Below are positions 1 to 5,452 of a DNA stretch of 7,201 nucleotides, piece after piece (positions within the stretch are counted from its first letter, which is position 1; each line of letters opens with the position of its first letter). The DNA is from Jiangellaceae bacterium. GTDB lineage: Bacteria; Actinomycetota; Actinomycetes; Jiangellales; Jiangellaceae. A program made the position numbers and the translations under genes. The DNA lies in assembly GCA_030146385.1 (NCBI GenBank), contig JASLBX010000570.1, positions 1 through 7,201 of the forward strand, given 5' to 3'. The notes beneath the pieces were generated by a model, which did not search any database, was not told the DNA's origin, and saw only the letters and a list, made by a program, of their open reading frames with translations.

Positions 1-508
1 CTTCCGGTGTCGACCGGGTCAGCGTCGGTGTCTCTATCTCGGTGAAGTCGTGGGCGAGCAATACCTCGCGCGCGGCCTGGTTGACCCTGGACCGCAGGCG
101 GAGCGCGGCGGCTGGACCCGGACGGCGCAGGTCCAGGTACCGGTGCCGGAGGCGGACCTCCTCGCCAACATCCACGTGTTCGTCGAGCTGGAACGGCAGC
201 GGCGCCGCCTCGTTCAGCACGTCAAGGCCGGCCGCGATCACTTCGATCTCGCCCGTGGGCAGCGCGGGATTCTCGTTGCCCTCAGGGCGGCGAGCGACCT
301 CGCCGGTCACCTTCACGCAGAACTCGTTCCGCAGTCCGTGAGCGACCTGCTCATCGCGAACCACAACCTGCGCGATACCCGAAGCGTCGCGAAGATCCAG
401 GAACGCCACTCCCCCGTGATCGCGCCGCCGCGCGATCCACCCGGTGAGCGTGACAGTCTGGCCGGCGTGCTCGGCGCGGAGCTCTCCCGCCGAATGGCTT
501 CGAAGCAC
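1..508 (-). CDS. aspS: Aspartyl-tRNA synthetase, N-terminal part (partial, runs off the left edge)
   Basis: Class II aminoacyl-tRNA synthetase that joins aspartate to tRNA in the cytoplasm. The visible 169 residues contain the N-terminal OB-fold anticodon-binding domain (about 15-105), with the motif TGWIARRRDHGGVAFLDLRD at 22-41 and NEFCVKVTGEV at 61-71. The hinge follows with RYLDLRR at 123-129, then the start of class II motif 1 (about 130-165, ending ETPTLTRSTPE). The rest of the catalytic domain lies beyond position 1. I chose the GTG at 508 because the family usually starts with M/V-L-R-(T/S)-H, and GAAAGGA lies 5 nt upstream (514-520). An ATG at 522 is in another frame. His31 in the RDHGG loop resembles non-discriminating AspRS enzymes, which also charge tRNA-Asn; this is a family-based inference. 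It is divergent from the VOC gene. Confidence 0.95.
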   Translation of the reverse strand, partial: MLRSHSAGELRAEHAGQTVTLTGWIARRRDHGGVAFLDLRDASGIAQVVVRDEQVAHGLRNEFCVKVTGEVARRPEGNENPALPTGEIEVIAAGLDVLNEAAPLPFQLDEHVDVGEEVRLRHRYLDLRRPGPAAALRLRSRVNQAAREVLLAHDFTEIETPTLTRSTPE

Positions 509-513
509 GAGGA

Positions 514-520
514 TCCTTTC
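514..520 (-). promoter_or_regulatory. Shine-Dalgarno site of aspS
   Basis: On the minus strand GAAAGGA is followed by 5 nt and then the GTG at 508. It is a good match to the anti-SD sequence and fixes the aspS start. Confidence 0.7.
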
Positions 521-538
521 ATGAGTCGGGCGACCCCG

Positions 539-544
539 ATCCTA
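539..544 (-). promoter_or_regulatory. Candidate -10 element of the aspS promoter
   Basis: TAGGAT on the minus strand fits the actinobacterial housekeeping pattern TANNNT. It would start transcription near 532, giving a leader of about 24 nt that contains the SD site. No convincing TTGACA-like -35 is present; the nearest is TTCGGT at 564-569 with a long 19-nt spacer. This is inferred from pattern only. Confidence 0.3.
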
Positions 545-621
545 TGTAACCCACCGGCCTACCACCGAACCAGCGAAATATTCTGTTGCTGCTCGCCCCC
601 GCGGCTCGGCAGCCTGCGACC

Positions 622-1020
622 ATGGCTATTCGTATTCAATGCATGGTGATCGACTCGCGCGACCCTGCCGCGCAGGCCCGCTTCTGGGCCGAAGCACTCG
701 GTTGGCGGGTCACGTTCGAGGATGAGGAGGAGTCCGTCGTCGAGCCACCGGCCGGCAGCGCCGAAGAGAACGTCGCTCCTGACCTGCTCTTCGTGCGCAA
801 CAGCGAATCCAAGACGCACAAGAACCGGCTCCACCTCGATCTGCGGCCAATCGACCAGCAAGCCGAAGTGGACCGGCTCGTCAGCCTCGGCGCCCGTACC
901 ATCGACATCGGCCAGCCGCCGACCGCCACCTGGGTTGTGCTCGCCGACCCCGAGGGCAACGAGTTCTGTGTGCTCCGTCCCCTGACCCCGGAAGAGTTGG
1001 CGGACATCACATCAGCGTGA
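622..1020 (+). CDS. VOC superfamily / glyoxalase-like domain protein
   Basis: A 132-residue single-domain protein of the vicinal oxygen chelate fold, most like the small actinobacterial Glyoxalase_6 group. Visible signs are the first beta-alpha unit (IQCMVIDSRDPAAQARFWAEALGW, split here as IQCMVIDSRDP at 5-15 and ARFWAEALGW at 19-28), RLHLDLRP at 69-76 and WVVLADPEGNEFCVLRP at 104-120. His71 and Glu114 sit where metal ligands are found in glyoxalase/dioxygenase relatives. The substrate cannot be told; such proteins often act in detoxification or resistance, but nothing here proves it. I chose the ATG at 622 because the family begins with a short strand of this form; an upstream in-frame TTG at 586 would add 12 residues of low family resemblance. 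There is no SD before 622. Its 3' end overlaps the convergent radical SAM gene by 14 nt. Confidence 0.85.
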   Translation: MAIRIQCMVIDSRDPAAQARFWAEALGWRVTFEDEEESVVEPPAGSAEENVAPDLLFVRNSESKTHKNRLHLDLRPIDQQAEVDRLVSLGARTIDIGQPPTATWVVLADPEGNEFCVLRPLTPEELADITSA

Positions 1021-2512
1021 GCTGCTCGCCGACGCCGCACTGGTCGGCAGCGGCCACTTCGCTTTCGTCGGCATCCTCCAGGCCACGAGCTTGACCTCGT
1101 CGCGAACGGTCCAGTCCGTGCCGCTCCAGGATCGGCTGTAGCCGCGCCGTAAGCACGTCACCATAGTCAGCCCGTACGTACGCCCCTCGCCCGTAGAGCC
1201 GCTCGTACGAACCAACCAGATCGGGACGCTCCCGGCTCAGCCACGCCATGAACCACTCCCTGGCGCCGGGCCGCAGATGCAGGGGAATGGGAGTGACGCT
1301 CGTCGCACCCGCCTCGGCGAGCTGCGAGACAGCGGCTTCCAGGTGATCGACCGAGTCAGTCAGATGGGGCAGGACGGGAGCCAGCAGGACGCCGCAGTCG
1401 AAGCCCGCGTCGCGGATCGCCCGCACCAGGTCGAGTCGCGCCCGAGGGGACGGCGTCCCTGGCTCCAGGTGCTCATGCAACGCCTCGTCGTAGATCGCGA
1501 TCGACACCGCGAGACCGACGTCCACCGAGCGCGCAGCCGACCTAAGCAGCGGCAGGTCACGCCGGAGAAGCGTGCCCTTGGTCAGAATCGAGAACGGCGT
1601 GCCCGTGCCGGCCAGGGCGTTGATGATGCCCGGCATCAGCCGGTAGCGGCCCTCGGCACGCTGGTACGGGTCGGTGTTCGTGCCCAACGCGACGTGCTCG
1701 CGGCTCCACGACGGCCTGCTGAGTTCCCGCGCCACAACATCGGGCGCGTTGACCTTCACGACGATCTCGGAGTCGAAGCCGGTGCCCGTGTCGAGTTCCA
1801 GCCAGGAGTGGCTGCCGCGGGCGAAACAGTTGTGCGAGACGACACCGTTCGCGATGAAGTCTCCGGTGCCCGTCGTGATGTCGTACATCTCGCGCTCTGG
1901 ACCCGCCGGGCCGATCGAGACCACACGCAGGTCCGGTTCGGTGGAGACCGTCGAGCCCACCACCGAACGCTTGCGCGTATGCCTCGGCAGGTGACGCAGG
2001 GCAGTTGACCCGACGAACTGGTCGGTCAGCGTCAGCTCAGCGACGGGCTGCCAGCCCCGCGTCGTCAAGAAGCGGTGGTCAGAGCTGGCGACGAACGTCG
2101 TGCCGTCGCCGAGAACGACCTGGACGGCCGGCCTGGTGGTCGACCAGTGAGCATGGACATCGGTGGGACGGTACTGCCGTCGACGCCCCGTAAGTTCGGT
2201 ACCGGTCACCGTGTCGCCGACCCGGATATCGGCCAGCGGTTTCAGCCGCCCGTCGCTCATCAGGATGGGAGTGTCGCCCGCTAGGCAGTACACGCACGCG
2301 TGACTGCACCCTCGGTACGGGTTAATCGTCCAGCGGAACGGTAGTCGCGACGCCTCCGGCACCCGGTTGAGCACACTACGAGCGCGGACCTCGTGAAAAG
2401 TGACGCCCGCGAACTCCGGCGTGCGTACCGTCCGGACAAGTCCCGGTATGCGAGCCAGGCCCGGCAGCGCGCCCTCGTCATGCGCGTCCAGTGCTTGAGC
2501 TTGCCATCGCAC
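1007..2512 (-). CDS. Intein-containing Rv2578c-type radical SAM protein
   Basis: The 501-residue precursor consists of an N-extein (1-75), a mini-intein (76-228) and a C-extein (229-501). Splicing would give a 348-residue protein, close to the roughly 340 residues I recall for M. tuberculosis Rv2578c. Radical SAM enzymes bind a [4Fe-4S] cluster through CX3CX2C and cleave S-adenosylmethionine to a 5'-deoxyadenosyl radical. Here the ligands are Cys69, Cys73 and, after splicing, Cys229 (RGCSHACVY joined to CFARGSHSW). Family signatures include LGTNTDPYQRAEGRYRLMPG, SILTKGTLLRRDLPLL and LAPVLPHLTDS. The fold group includes SplB-like photoproduct lyases, but the substrate of this subfamily is unknown to me. 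I chose the GTG at 2512 because relatives begin MRW; the only SD-like bases (AAGG) are 1-2 nt from it, suggesting a very short leader. It lies 63 nt after hisS on the same strand. Confidence 0.93.
   Translation of the reverse strand: MRWQAQALDAHDEGALPGLARIPGLVRTVRTPEFAGVTFHEVRARSVLNRVPEASRLPFRWTINPYRGCSHACVYCLAGDTPILMSDGRLKPLADIRVGDTVTGTELTGRRRQYRPTDVHAHWSTTRPAVQVVLGDGTTFVASSDHRFLTTRGWQPVAELTLTDQFVGSTALRHLPRHTRKRSVVGSTVSTEPDLRVVSIGPAGPEREMYDITTGTGDFIANGVVSHNCFARGSHSWLELDTGTGFDSEIVVKVNAPDVVARELSRPSWSREHVALGTNTDPYQRAEGRYRLMPGIINALAGTGTPFSILTKGTLLRRDLPLLRSAARSVDVGLAVSIAIYDEALHEHLEPGTPSPRARLDLVRAIRDAGFDCGVLLAPVLPHLTDSVDHLEAAVSQLAEAGATSVTPIPLHLRPGAREWFMAWLSRERPDLVGSYERLYGRGAYVRADYGDVLTARLQPILERHGLDRSRRGQARGLEDADESEVAAADQCGVGEQLTLM
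1829..2287 (-). other. Mini-intein (153 residues, no homing endonuclease) inside the radical SAM gene
   Basis: Self-splicing protein element read in frame with its host. Block A is CLAGDTPIL, with Cys1 encoded at 2285-2287. Block B is GTTFVASSDHRFLTTRGW, with catalytic His71. Block F is MYDITTGTGDFIANG. Block G is VVSHN, with His152 and Asn153 just before the +1 Cys of the host (codon 1826-1828). All residues needed for standard class 1 splicing are present: Cys1, block B His, penultimate His, terminal Asn and +1 Cys. The length fits a HINT splicing domain alone; no LAGLIDADG or HNH region fits between blocks B and F, so it is not expected to home by itself. Two departures are Ser68 where TXXH normally has Thr, and Asp143 where block F often has His or Asn. 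A rare CTA codon directly follows Cys1. Activity is inferred, not shown. Confidence 0.93.
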
Positions 2513-2522
2513 ACCTTATTCG

Positions 2523-2528
2523 AACATA
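2523..2528 (-). promoter_or_regulatory. Candidate -10 element of the radical SAM gene
   Basis: TATGTT on the minus strand matches TANNNT and lies 10 nt before the GTG start at 2512, so the transcript would have almost no leader. The lack of a properly spaced SD agrees with this. The hexamer overlaps a perfect GTTCGA half-site of the actinobacterial LexA box (2520-2525). No clear -35 is seen. Confidence 0.35.
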
Positions 2529-2559
2529 CGTCTGCCCACGATCGCAAGTGTGCATGCGG

Positions 2560-2578
2560 TGATCGCCATGAACGATCA
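2560..2578 (-). repeat. Small inverted repeat overlapping the hisS stop codon
   Basis: TGATCG and CGATCA form a 6-bp stem around a 7-nt loop, with the hisS TGA as part of the stem. There is no T-run after it, so it is at most a weak hairpin in the hisS-radical SAM junction and not a classical terminator. Confidence 0.35.
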
Positions 2579-3841
2579 AGACAGGCGCTCGGCCAGCTGC
2601 TTGACCAGCTTCTCCAGCGCCACTGCGGACTGCACTCCCGATGCGAGTTCCTTCACCTGCGCCACGCCCTCGGCAAGATCCCGGTCACCCGCAACGACCG
2701 CGTACACGGCTCCGCTGCGGTCGGCGGCCTTCATCGCGCCCTTCAACCCCCGGCCTCCGGTCGCGATATCGGCGGCTACGCCCGCCCGACGCAGCTCAGT
2801 GACCAGGCCGAACAGGCGACGCTCGGCCCCTTCACCCAGCGGTACGGCGAACACCGCGACCGTGGCCGGCTTGGGAACGCTCAGTCCCTCGGACTCCATG
2901 GCGAGCAGAGTGCGCTCCACGCCCAGCGCCCAGCCGACACCCGGCAGCCGCGGGCCACCGAGTGACTCGGAGAGCCCGTCGTATCGGCCGCCACCGCCGA
3001 TGGCCGCCTGCGCGGCGCCAAGCCCGTCGTGGACGAACTCGAACAGCGTCCGGGTGTAGTAGTCGAGCCCGCGAACCAGCCGAGGTTCGTCGACGTACTC
3101 AATGCCCGCGTCGGCGAGAAGTTCCCCGACCCGGTCGTGGTGCGCGCGGTCGCTCGCGGATAGAAACTCGCTGATCAGTGGCGCGTCCGCCAGCGCTGCT
3201 TGCATCTCCGGCCGCTTGTCGTCCAGCACCCGCAGCGGGTTGAGTTCAACCCGGAGAGCGGTCTCGTCGTCGAGGTCGAGCGTCTGCAGGTAGTCCTGGA
3301 GCGCCGACCGGTATGCGGGACGGGACTCGTCCGAGCCGAGCGAATTGATCAGGACGCGAAATCCCGTCAGACCGAGGCTGCGGTACGCGTCCACCGCCAG
3401 GACGATCGTCTCGGCGTCCAGTGCGGGGTCCTCCGTGCCGAGCACCTCGGCACCGACCTGCGAGAAGTGCCGAAACCGGCCTTTCTGCGGGCGCTCGTAC
3501 CGGTAGTACGAGCCGGAGTACCAGAGCTTCACCGGCAGCGCGCCGCGGTGCAGGTTGTTCTCGAGGACGGCGCGCAGCACCGGGGCGGTTCCCTCGGGAC
3601 GCAGCGTCACGTCGTCGCCACCACGCGTGGTGAACGAGTACATCTCCTTGGTGACCACGTCGGTCGACTCACCGATGCCGCGGACGAACAGCGCCGTCTC
3701 CTCGAACGCCGGAGTCTCGATGTAGGCGTAGCCGGCCCGGCGCAACGGCGCAGCCATGGCGTCGCGGACGGCCAGCACTGCGTCGCCACGCGGCGGCACC
3801 AGGTCGAACGTCCCCTTCGGGGCGCGATATGTCGAACTCAC
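2576..3841 (-). CDS. hisS: Histidyl-tRNA synthetase
   Basis: Cytoplasmic class II synthetase that charges tRNA-His using histidine and ATP. The 421-residue length is normal for the family. The opening YRAPKGTFDLVPP (5-17) is typical. Class II motif 2 is at about 113-130 (YRYERPQKGRFRHF, then SQVGAE). The histidine-specific signature LVRGLDYYTR is at 255-264, the glycine-rich IGGGGRYDGL at 281-290, and motif 3 GVGWALGVER at 301-310. The C-terminal anticodon-binding domain covers about 325-421 and contains GGRGLKGAMKAADRSGA. I chose the GTG at 3841 because GAGGGA lies 5 nt upstream and the N-terminus matches relatives. It starts 18 nt after the MBL hydrolase stop, so the two are probably cotranscribed. 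Nothing is missing or unusual in the catalytic motifs. Confidence 0.97.
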   Translation of the reverse strand: MSSTYRAPKGTFDLVPPRGDAVLAVRDAMAAPLRRAGYAYIETPAFEETALFVRGIGESTDVVTKEMYSFTTRGGDDVTLRPEGTAPVLRAVLENNLHRGALPVKLWYSGSYYRYERPQKGRFRHFSQVGAEVLGTEDPALDAETIVLAVDAYRSLGLTGFRVLINSLGSDESRPAYRSALQDYLQTLDLDDETALRVELNPLRVLDDKRPEMQAALADAPLISEFLSASDRAHHDRVGELLADAGIEYVDEPRLVRGLDYYTRTLFEFVHDGLGAAQAAIGGGGRYDGLSESLGGPRLPGVGWALGVERTLLAMESEGLSVPKPATVAVFAVPLGEGAERRLFGLVTELRRAGVAADIATGGRGLKGAMKAADRSGAVYAVVAGDRDLAEGVAQVKELASGVQSAVALEKLVKQLAERLS

Positions 3842-3846
3842 GAACG

Positions 3847-3852
3847 TCCCTC
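3847..3852 (-). promoter_or_regulatory. Shine-Dalgarno site of hisS
   Basis: GAGGGA on the minus strand lies 5 nt before the GTG at 3841, inside the 18-nt gap to the upstream hydrolase gene. It supports both the chosen start and translation from a shared mRNA. Confidence 0.7.
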
Positions 3853-3859
3853 GCTGTGC

Positions 3860-4549
3860 TCAGTGCCGCATCGGCGAGGTGAGCCCCTGAAGGTACGGGT
3901 TGCTCACCCGCTCGCGGCCGATGGTGGTCGCTGGACCGTGGCCGGGCAGGACTGAGGTGTCGTCACGCAGCGGGAGCACCTTCTCGGCAAGGCTCCGCAG
4001 CATCGCCGCGTGGTCACCGCCCGGCAGGTCGGTGCGTCCGATACTCCCTGCGAACAAGACGTCGCCGGACAGGCACAGCTCGGCGTCGTCGACCGGCAGG
4101 CGGAACATCACCGACCCCTCGGTATGGCCCGGCGCATGGTCGACCGTGATGCTCAGGCCTGCGAGCTCGACCTTCGCGCCGTCGGTCAGCGGCCGAACGT
4201 CGTCGGGCTCCGACCACTCGGCCGCGCGGCCGAACTGCAATTCGAGCATCGCCACCAGGATGGGGTCGAGTGTGGCAATCGGGTCAACCAGCCGGTAGCG
4301 GTCGTCGCCGTGGACGTACGCCGCCACGCCGCGGGCGCCGCAGACGGGCGTCACGGAATAGACGTGGTCGAGGTGCCCGTGGGTCAGCAGCACGGCCTCC
4401 GGCTTAAGCCGGTGTTCGCGGAGAACCTCGTCCAGCCGGTCGAGCACGCCGATGCCCGGATCGACGATGACGCACTCCTGCCCCGCGTCGGGCGCCAGGA
4501 CGTAGCAGTTCGTCCCGAACGCCGCAGCTGGAAATCCGACCGTGAGCAC
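3860..4549 (-). CDS. MBL-fold metallohydrolase (glyoxalase II-like, Rv2581c type)
   Basis: A 229-residue, single-domain cytoplasmic hydrolase with the metallo-beta-lactamase fold. The dinuclear metal site is complete: THGHLDH at 56-62 (His57, His59, Asp61, His62), His142 in APGHTEGS, Asp163 in SGDVLFAGSIGRTD, and His204 in LPGHGP. This pattern is shared with hydroxyacylglutathione hydrolases, which cleave thioesters. Actinobacteria generally use mycothiol instead of glutathione, so the natural substrate is uncertain and 'glyoxalase II' should be taken as fold-level only. The N-terminus (LTVGFPAAAFGTNCYVL) matches relatives from the first residue, supporting the GTG at 4549. There is no good SD, but TAGGCT ends exactly 6 nt before the GTG, suggesting a leaderless mRNA. 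It is divergent from the prolyl isomerase gene and lies 18 nt upstream of hisS, as in M. tuberculosis. Confidence 0.92.
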   Translation of the reverse strand: MLTVGFPAAAFGTNCYVLAPDAGQECVIVDPGIGVLDRLDEVLREHRLKPEAVLLTHGHLDHVYSVTPVCGARGVAAYVHGDDRYRLVDPIATLDPILVAMLELQFGRAAEWSEPDDVRPLTDGAKVELAGLSITVDHAPGHTEGSVMFRLPVDDAELCLSGDVLFAGSIGRTDLPGGDHAAMLRSLAEKVLPLRDDTSVLPGHGPATTIGRERVSNPYLQGLTSPMRH

Positions 4550-4555
4550 TGCGTC

Positions 4556-4561
4556 AGCCTA
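4556..4561 (-). promoter_or_regulatory. Candidate -10 element giving a leaderless MBL hydrolase transcript
   Basis: TAGGCT on the minus strand matches TANNNT. Only 6 nt separate it from the GTG at 4549, which would put the transcription start on the start codon. A weak -35 is TCGACT at 4580-4585 (18-nt spacer). Leaderless GTG/ATG genes are common in actinobacteria. Confidence 0.45.
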
Positions 4562-4588
4562 TCGACGCGGGTCGCAATGAGTCGAACT

Positions 4589-4600
4589 CGTTACGTAACG
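4589..4600. promoter_or_regulatory. 12-bp perfect palindrome between divergent promoters (candidate operator)
   Basis: CGTTACGTAACG is a perfect 12-bp palindrome. It lies between the likely -35 regions of the MBL hydrolase (about 4580-4586) and the prolyl isomerase (about 4593-4599). A second, hyphenated dyad GAGT-CGA-ACTC (4579-4589) directly abuts it. The position suits a regulator acting on both genes. No known regulator motif is recognised. Confidence 0.4.
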
Positions 4601-4616
4601 CACGGCTTCCACTGCC

Positions 4617-4622
4617 TAGACT
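4617..4622 (+). promoter_or_regulatory. Candidate -10 element of the ppiB promoter
   Basis: TAGACT fits the actinobacterial TANNNT pattern closely. The start point would fall near 4628-4630, leaving a leader of about 54 nt that begins with a hairpin. The sequence 17-19 nt upstream lies in the palindrome and has no TTGACA match, so activation or an unusual sigma factor is possible. Confidence 0.45.
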
Positions 4623-4627
4623 GTCCG

Positions 4628-4658
4628 AACCCGGGAGGTAAGCCAGCTTGCCCGGGTT
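4628..4658 (+). repeat. Hairpin at the predicted 5' end of the ppiB mRNA
   Basis: AACCCGGG (4628-4635) and CCCGGGTT (4651-4658) are perfect 8-bp inverted arms. Inside them GGTAAG and CTTGCC (4636-4653 region) can pair around a CCAG tetraloop as an alternative or extension. With the -10 at 4617-4622, the first base of the transcript would be at or next to the base of this stem. No T-run follows, so it is not a terminator. Confidence 0.55.
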
Positions 4659-4671
4659 ACGGGAGGGAACG

Positions 4672-4677
4672 AAGGAG
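4672..4677 (+). promoter_or_regulatory. Shine-Dalgarno site of ppiB
   Basis: AAGGAG is followed by 5 nt and the GTG at 4683. It is a near-perfect ribosome binding site and fixes the start. Confidence 0.8.
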
Positions 4678-4682
4678 TATCG

Positions 4683-5429
4683 GTGGCGAGCACCAAAGAG
4701 CGTCGTCGTCGCCAGCTCGCGCGCGAGAGGTATGAGCGGCAGCAGGCTCGCAAGGCCGCGGTCGCCCGGCGGCGGATGATCCTGGCCATCGTCGGTGCCG
4801 TGGTACTGGTGGGAGGGCTCGTGTTCGCCCTCGGCGCCTGGTGGCTGCCGGACGACGACGCTGAACCGTCGGCTACCGAGGGCACCTGCGTGTACACCGA
4901 GACCGAGCCGGTCGAAGGCGTCGGCCTGCCGCCGGCAGAGCCAGTGGCCGCCACGACCGCGACAGTGACTCTGAACGGCTCGCCCGTCGCCATTGAACTG
5001 CTCGCCGACGAAGCTCCGTGCACGGTCAACTCGCTCGTCCACCTCGCCGGCGCGGGCTACTTCGACGACACCACCTGCCACCGCTTGACGACGTCCGACT
5101 CGCTTCGGGTGCTCCAATGTGGCGACCCCACTGCAACTAGCAGCGGCGGACCTGGTTACGAGTTCGGCCTCGAGAACGTCGACGGCGCGACGTACGAGGC
5201 AGGCACCGTTGCGATGGCGCGCCCCCAAGGCGAACCCGACTCGAACGGCAGCCAGTTCTTCCTGGTCTACGGCGACTCCGAGCTCCCGCCGGAGTACACC
5301 GTTTTCGGCCGCATCACTGAAGGGCTCGACGTGCTGACCGAGATCGCCGAGGCTGGGACTGAGGACGGCTCGACCGACGGCACGCCCGCCGAGCCGGTGA
5401 CCATCGACAGCGTCGTCACCGAGCCATGA
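4683..5429 (+). CDS. ppiB: Membrane-anchored cyclophilin-type peptidyl-prolyl isomerase
   Basis: A 248-residue enzyme that speeds cis-trans isomerisation of proline bonds, probably on proteins outside the membrane. Residues 1-31 are strongly basic and helical. One membrane segment follows at about 32-54 (MILAIVGAVVLVGGLVFALG, then AWWL). An acidic linker precedes the cyclophilin domain at about 90-245. Cyclophilin hallmarks are HR at 133-134 (the catalytic Arg position), LQCGDPT at 144-150, GGPGYEF at 155-161, SNGSQFFLVYGD at 187-198 and YTVFGRI at 205-211. Four cysteines (69, 113, 132, 146) lie outside the membrane and could form disulfides. The basic N-terminus before the membrane segment predicts an N-in, C-out single-pass anchor. 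It matches Rv2582 of M. tuberculosis in position and type. The stop TGA overlaps an ATG of the next frame, and the DUF349 gene follows closely. Confidence 0.95.
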   Translation: MASTKERRRRQLARERYERQQARKAAVARRRMILAIVGAVVLVGGLVFALGAWWLPDDDAEPSATEGTCVYTETEPVEGVGLPPAEPVAATTATVTLNGSPVAIELLADEAPCTVNSLVHLAGAGYFDDTTCHRLTTSDSLRVLQCGDPTATSSGGPGYEFGLENVDGATYEAGTVAMARPQGEPDSNGSQFFLVYGDSELPPEYTVFGRITEGLDVLTEIAEAGTEDGSTDGTPAEPVTIDSVVTEP

Positions 5430-5441
5430 GCCACGCGGAAA

Positions 5442-5446
5442 GAGGA
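5442..5446 (+). promoter_or_regulatory. Shine-Dalgarno site deciding the DUF349 start
   Basis: GAGGA is followed by 6 nt and the GTG at 5453. The in-frame ATG at 5426, which overlaps the ppiB stop, has no comparable site. This favours the GTG start. Confidence 0.55.
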
Positions 5447-5452
5447 ACGACT

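Noticed and set aside
1495..1504. GATCGCGATC palindrome inside the radical SAM gene
   Set aside because: A 10-bp palindrome of this composition is expected by chance in GC-rich coding sequence and has no promoter context.
1277..2008. A 243-codon open frame on the plus strand, opposite the radical SAM gene
   Set aside because: It lies fully antisense to a well-supported gene, is rich in Arg and Gln with no recognisable motif, and fits the spurious frames expected in high-GC DNA.
1829..2287. Bacterial intein-like (BIL) or Hedgehog-type domain instead of a true intein
   Set aside because: The element has terminal His-Asn followed by a +1 Cys, and the flanks rejoin to a perfect radical SAM motif. 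BIL domains usually lack the +1 nucleophile and do not restore a host motif.
1829..2287. Homing endonuclease within the intein
   Set aside because: Only about 60 residues separate blocks B and F, too few for a LAGLIDADG or HNH domain, and no such motif is present.
3200..3955. A 251-codon open frame on the plus strand opposite hisS
   Set aside because: It is antisense to hisS, whose motifs are complete; no independent start signal or domain is visible.
4628..4658. Riboswitch or T-box leader before ppiB
   Set aside because: It is a single short hairpin without a conserved T-box sequence or a complex fold, and the gene downstream is not a biosynthetic or synthetase gene.
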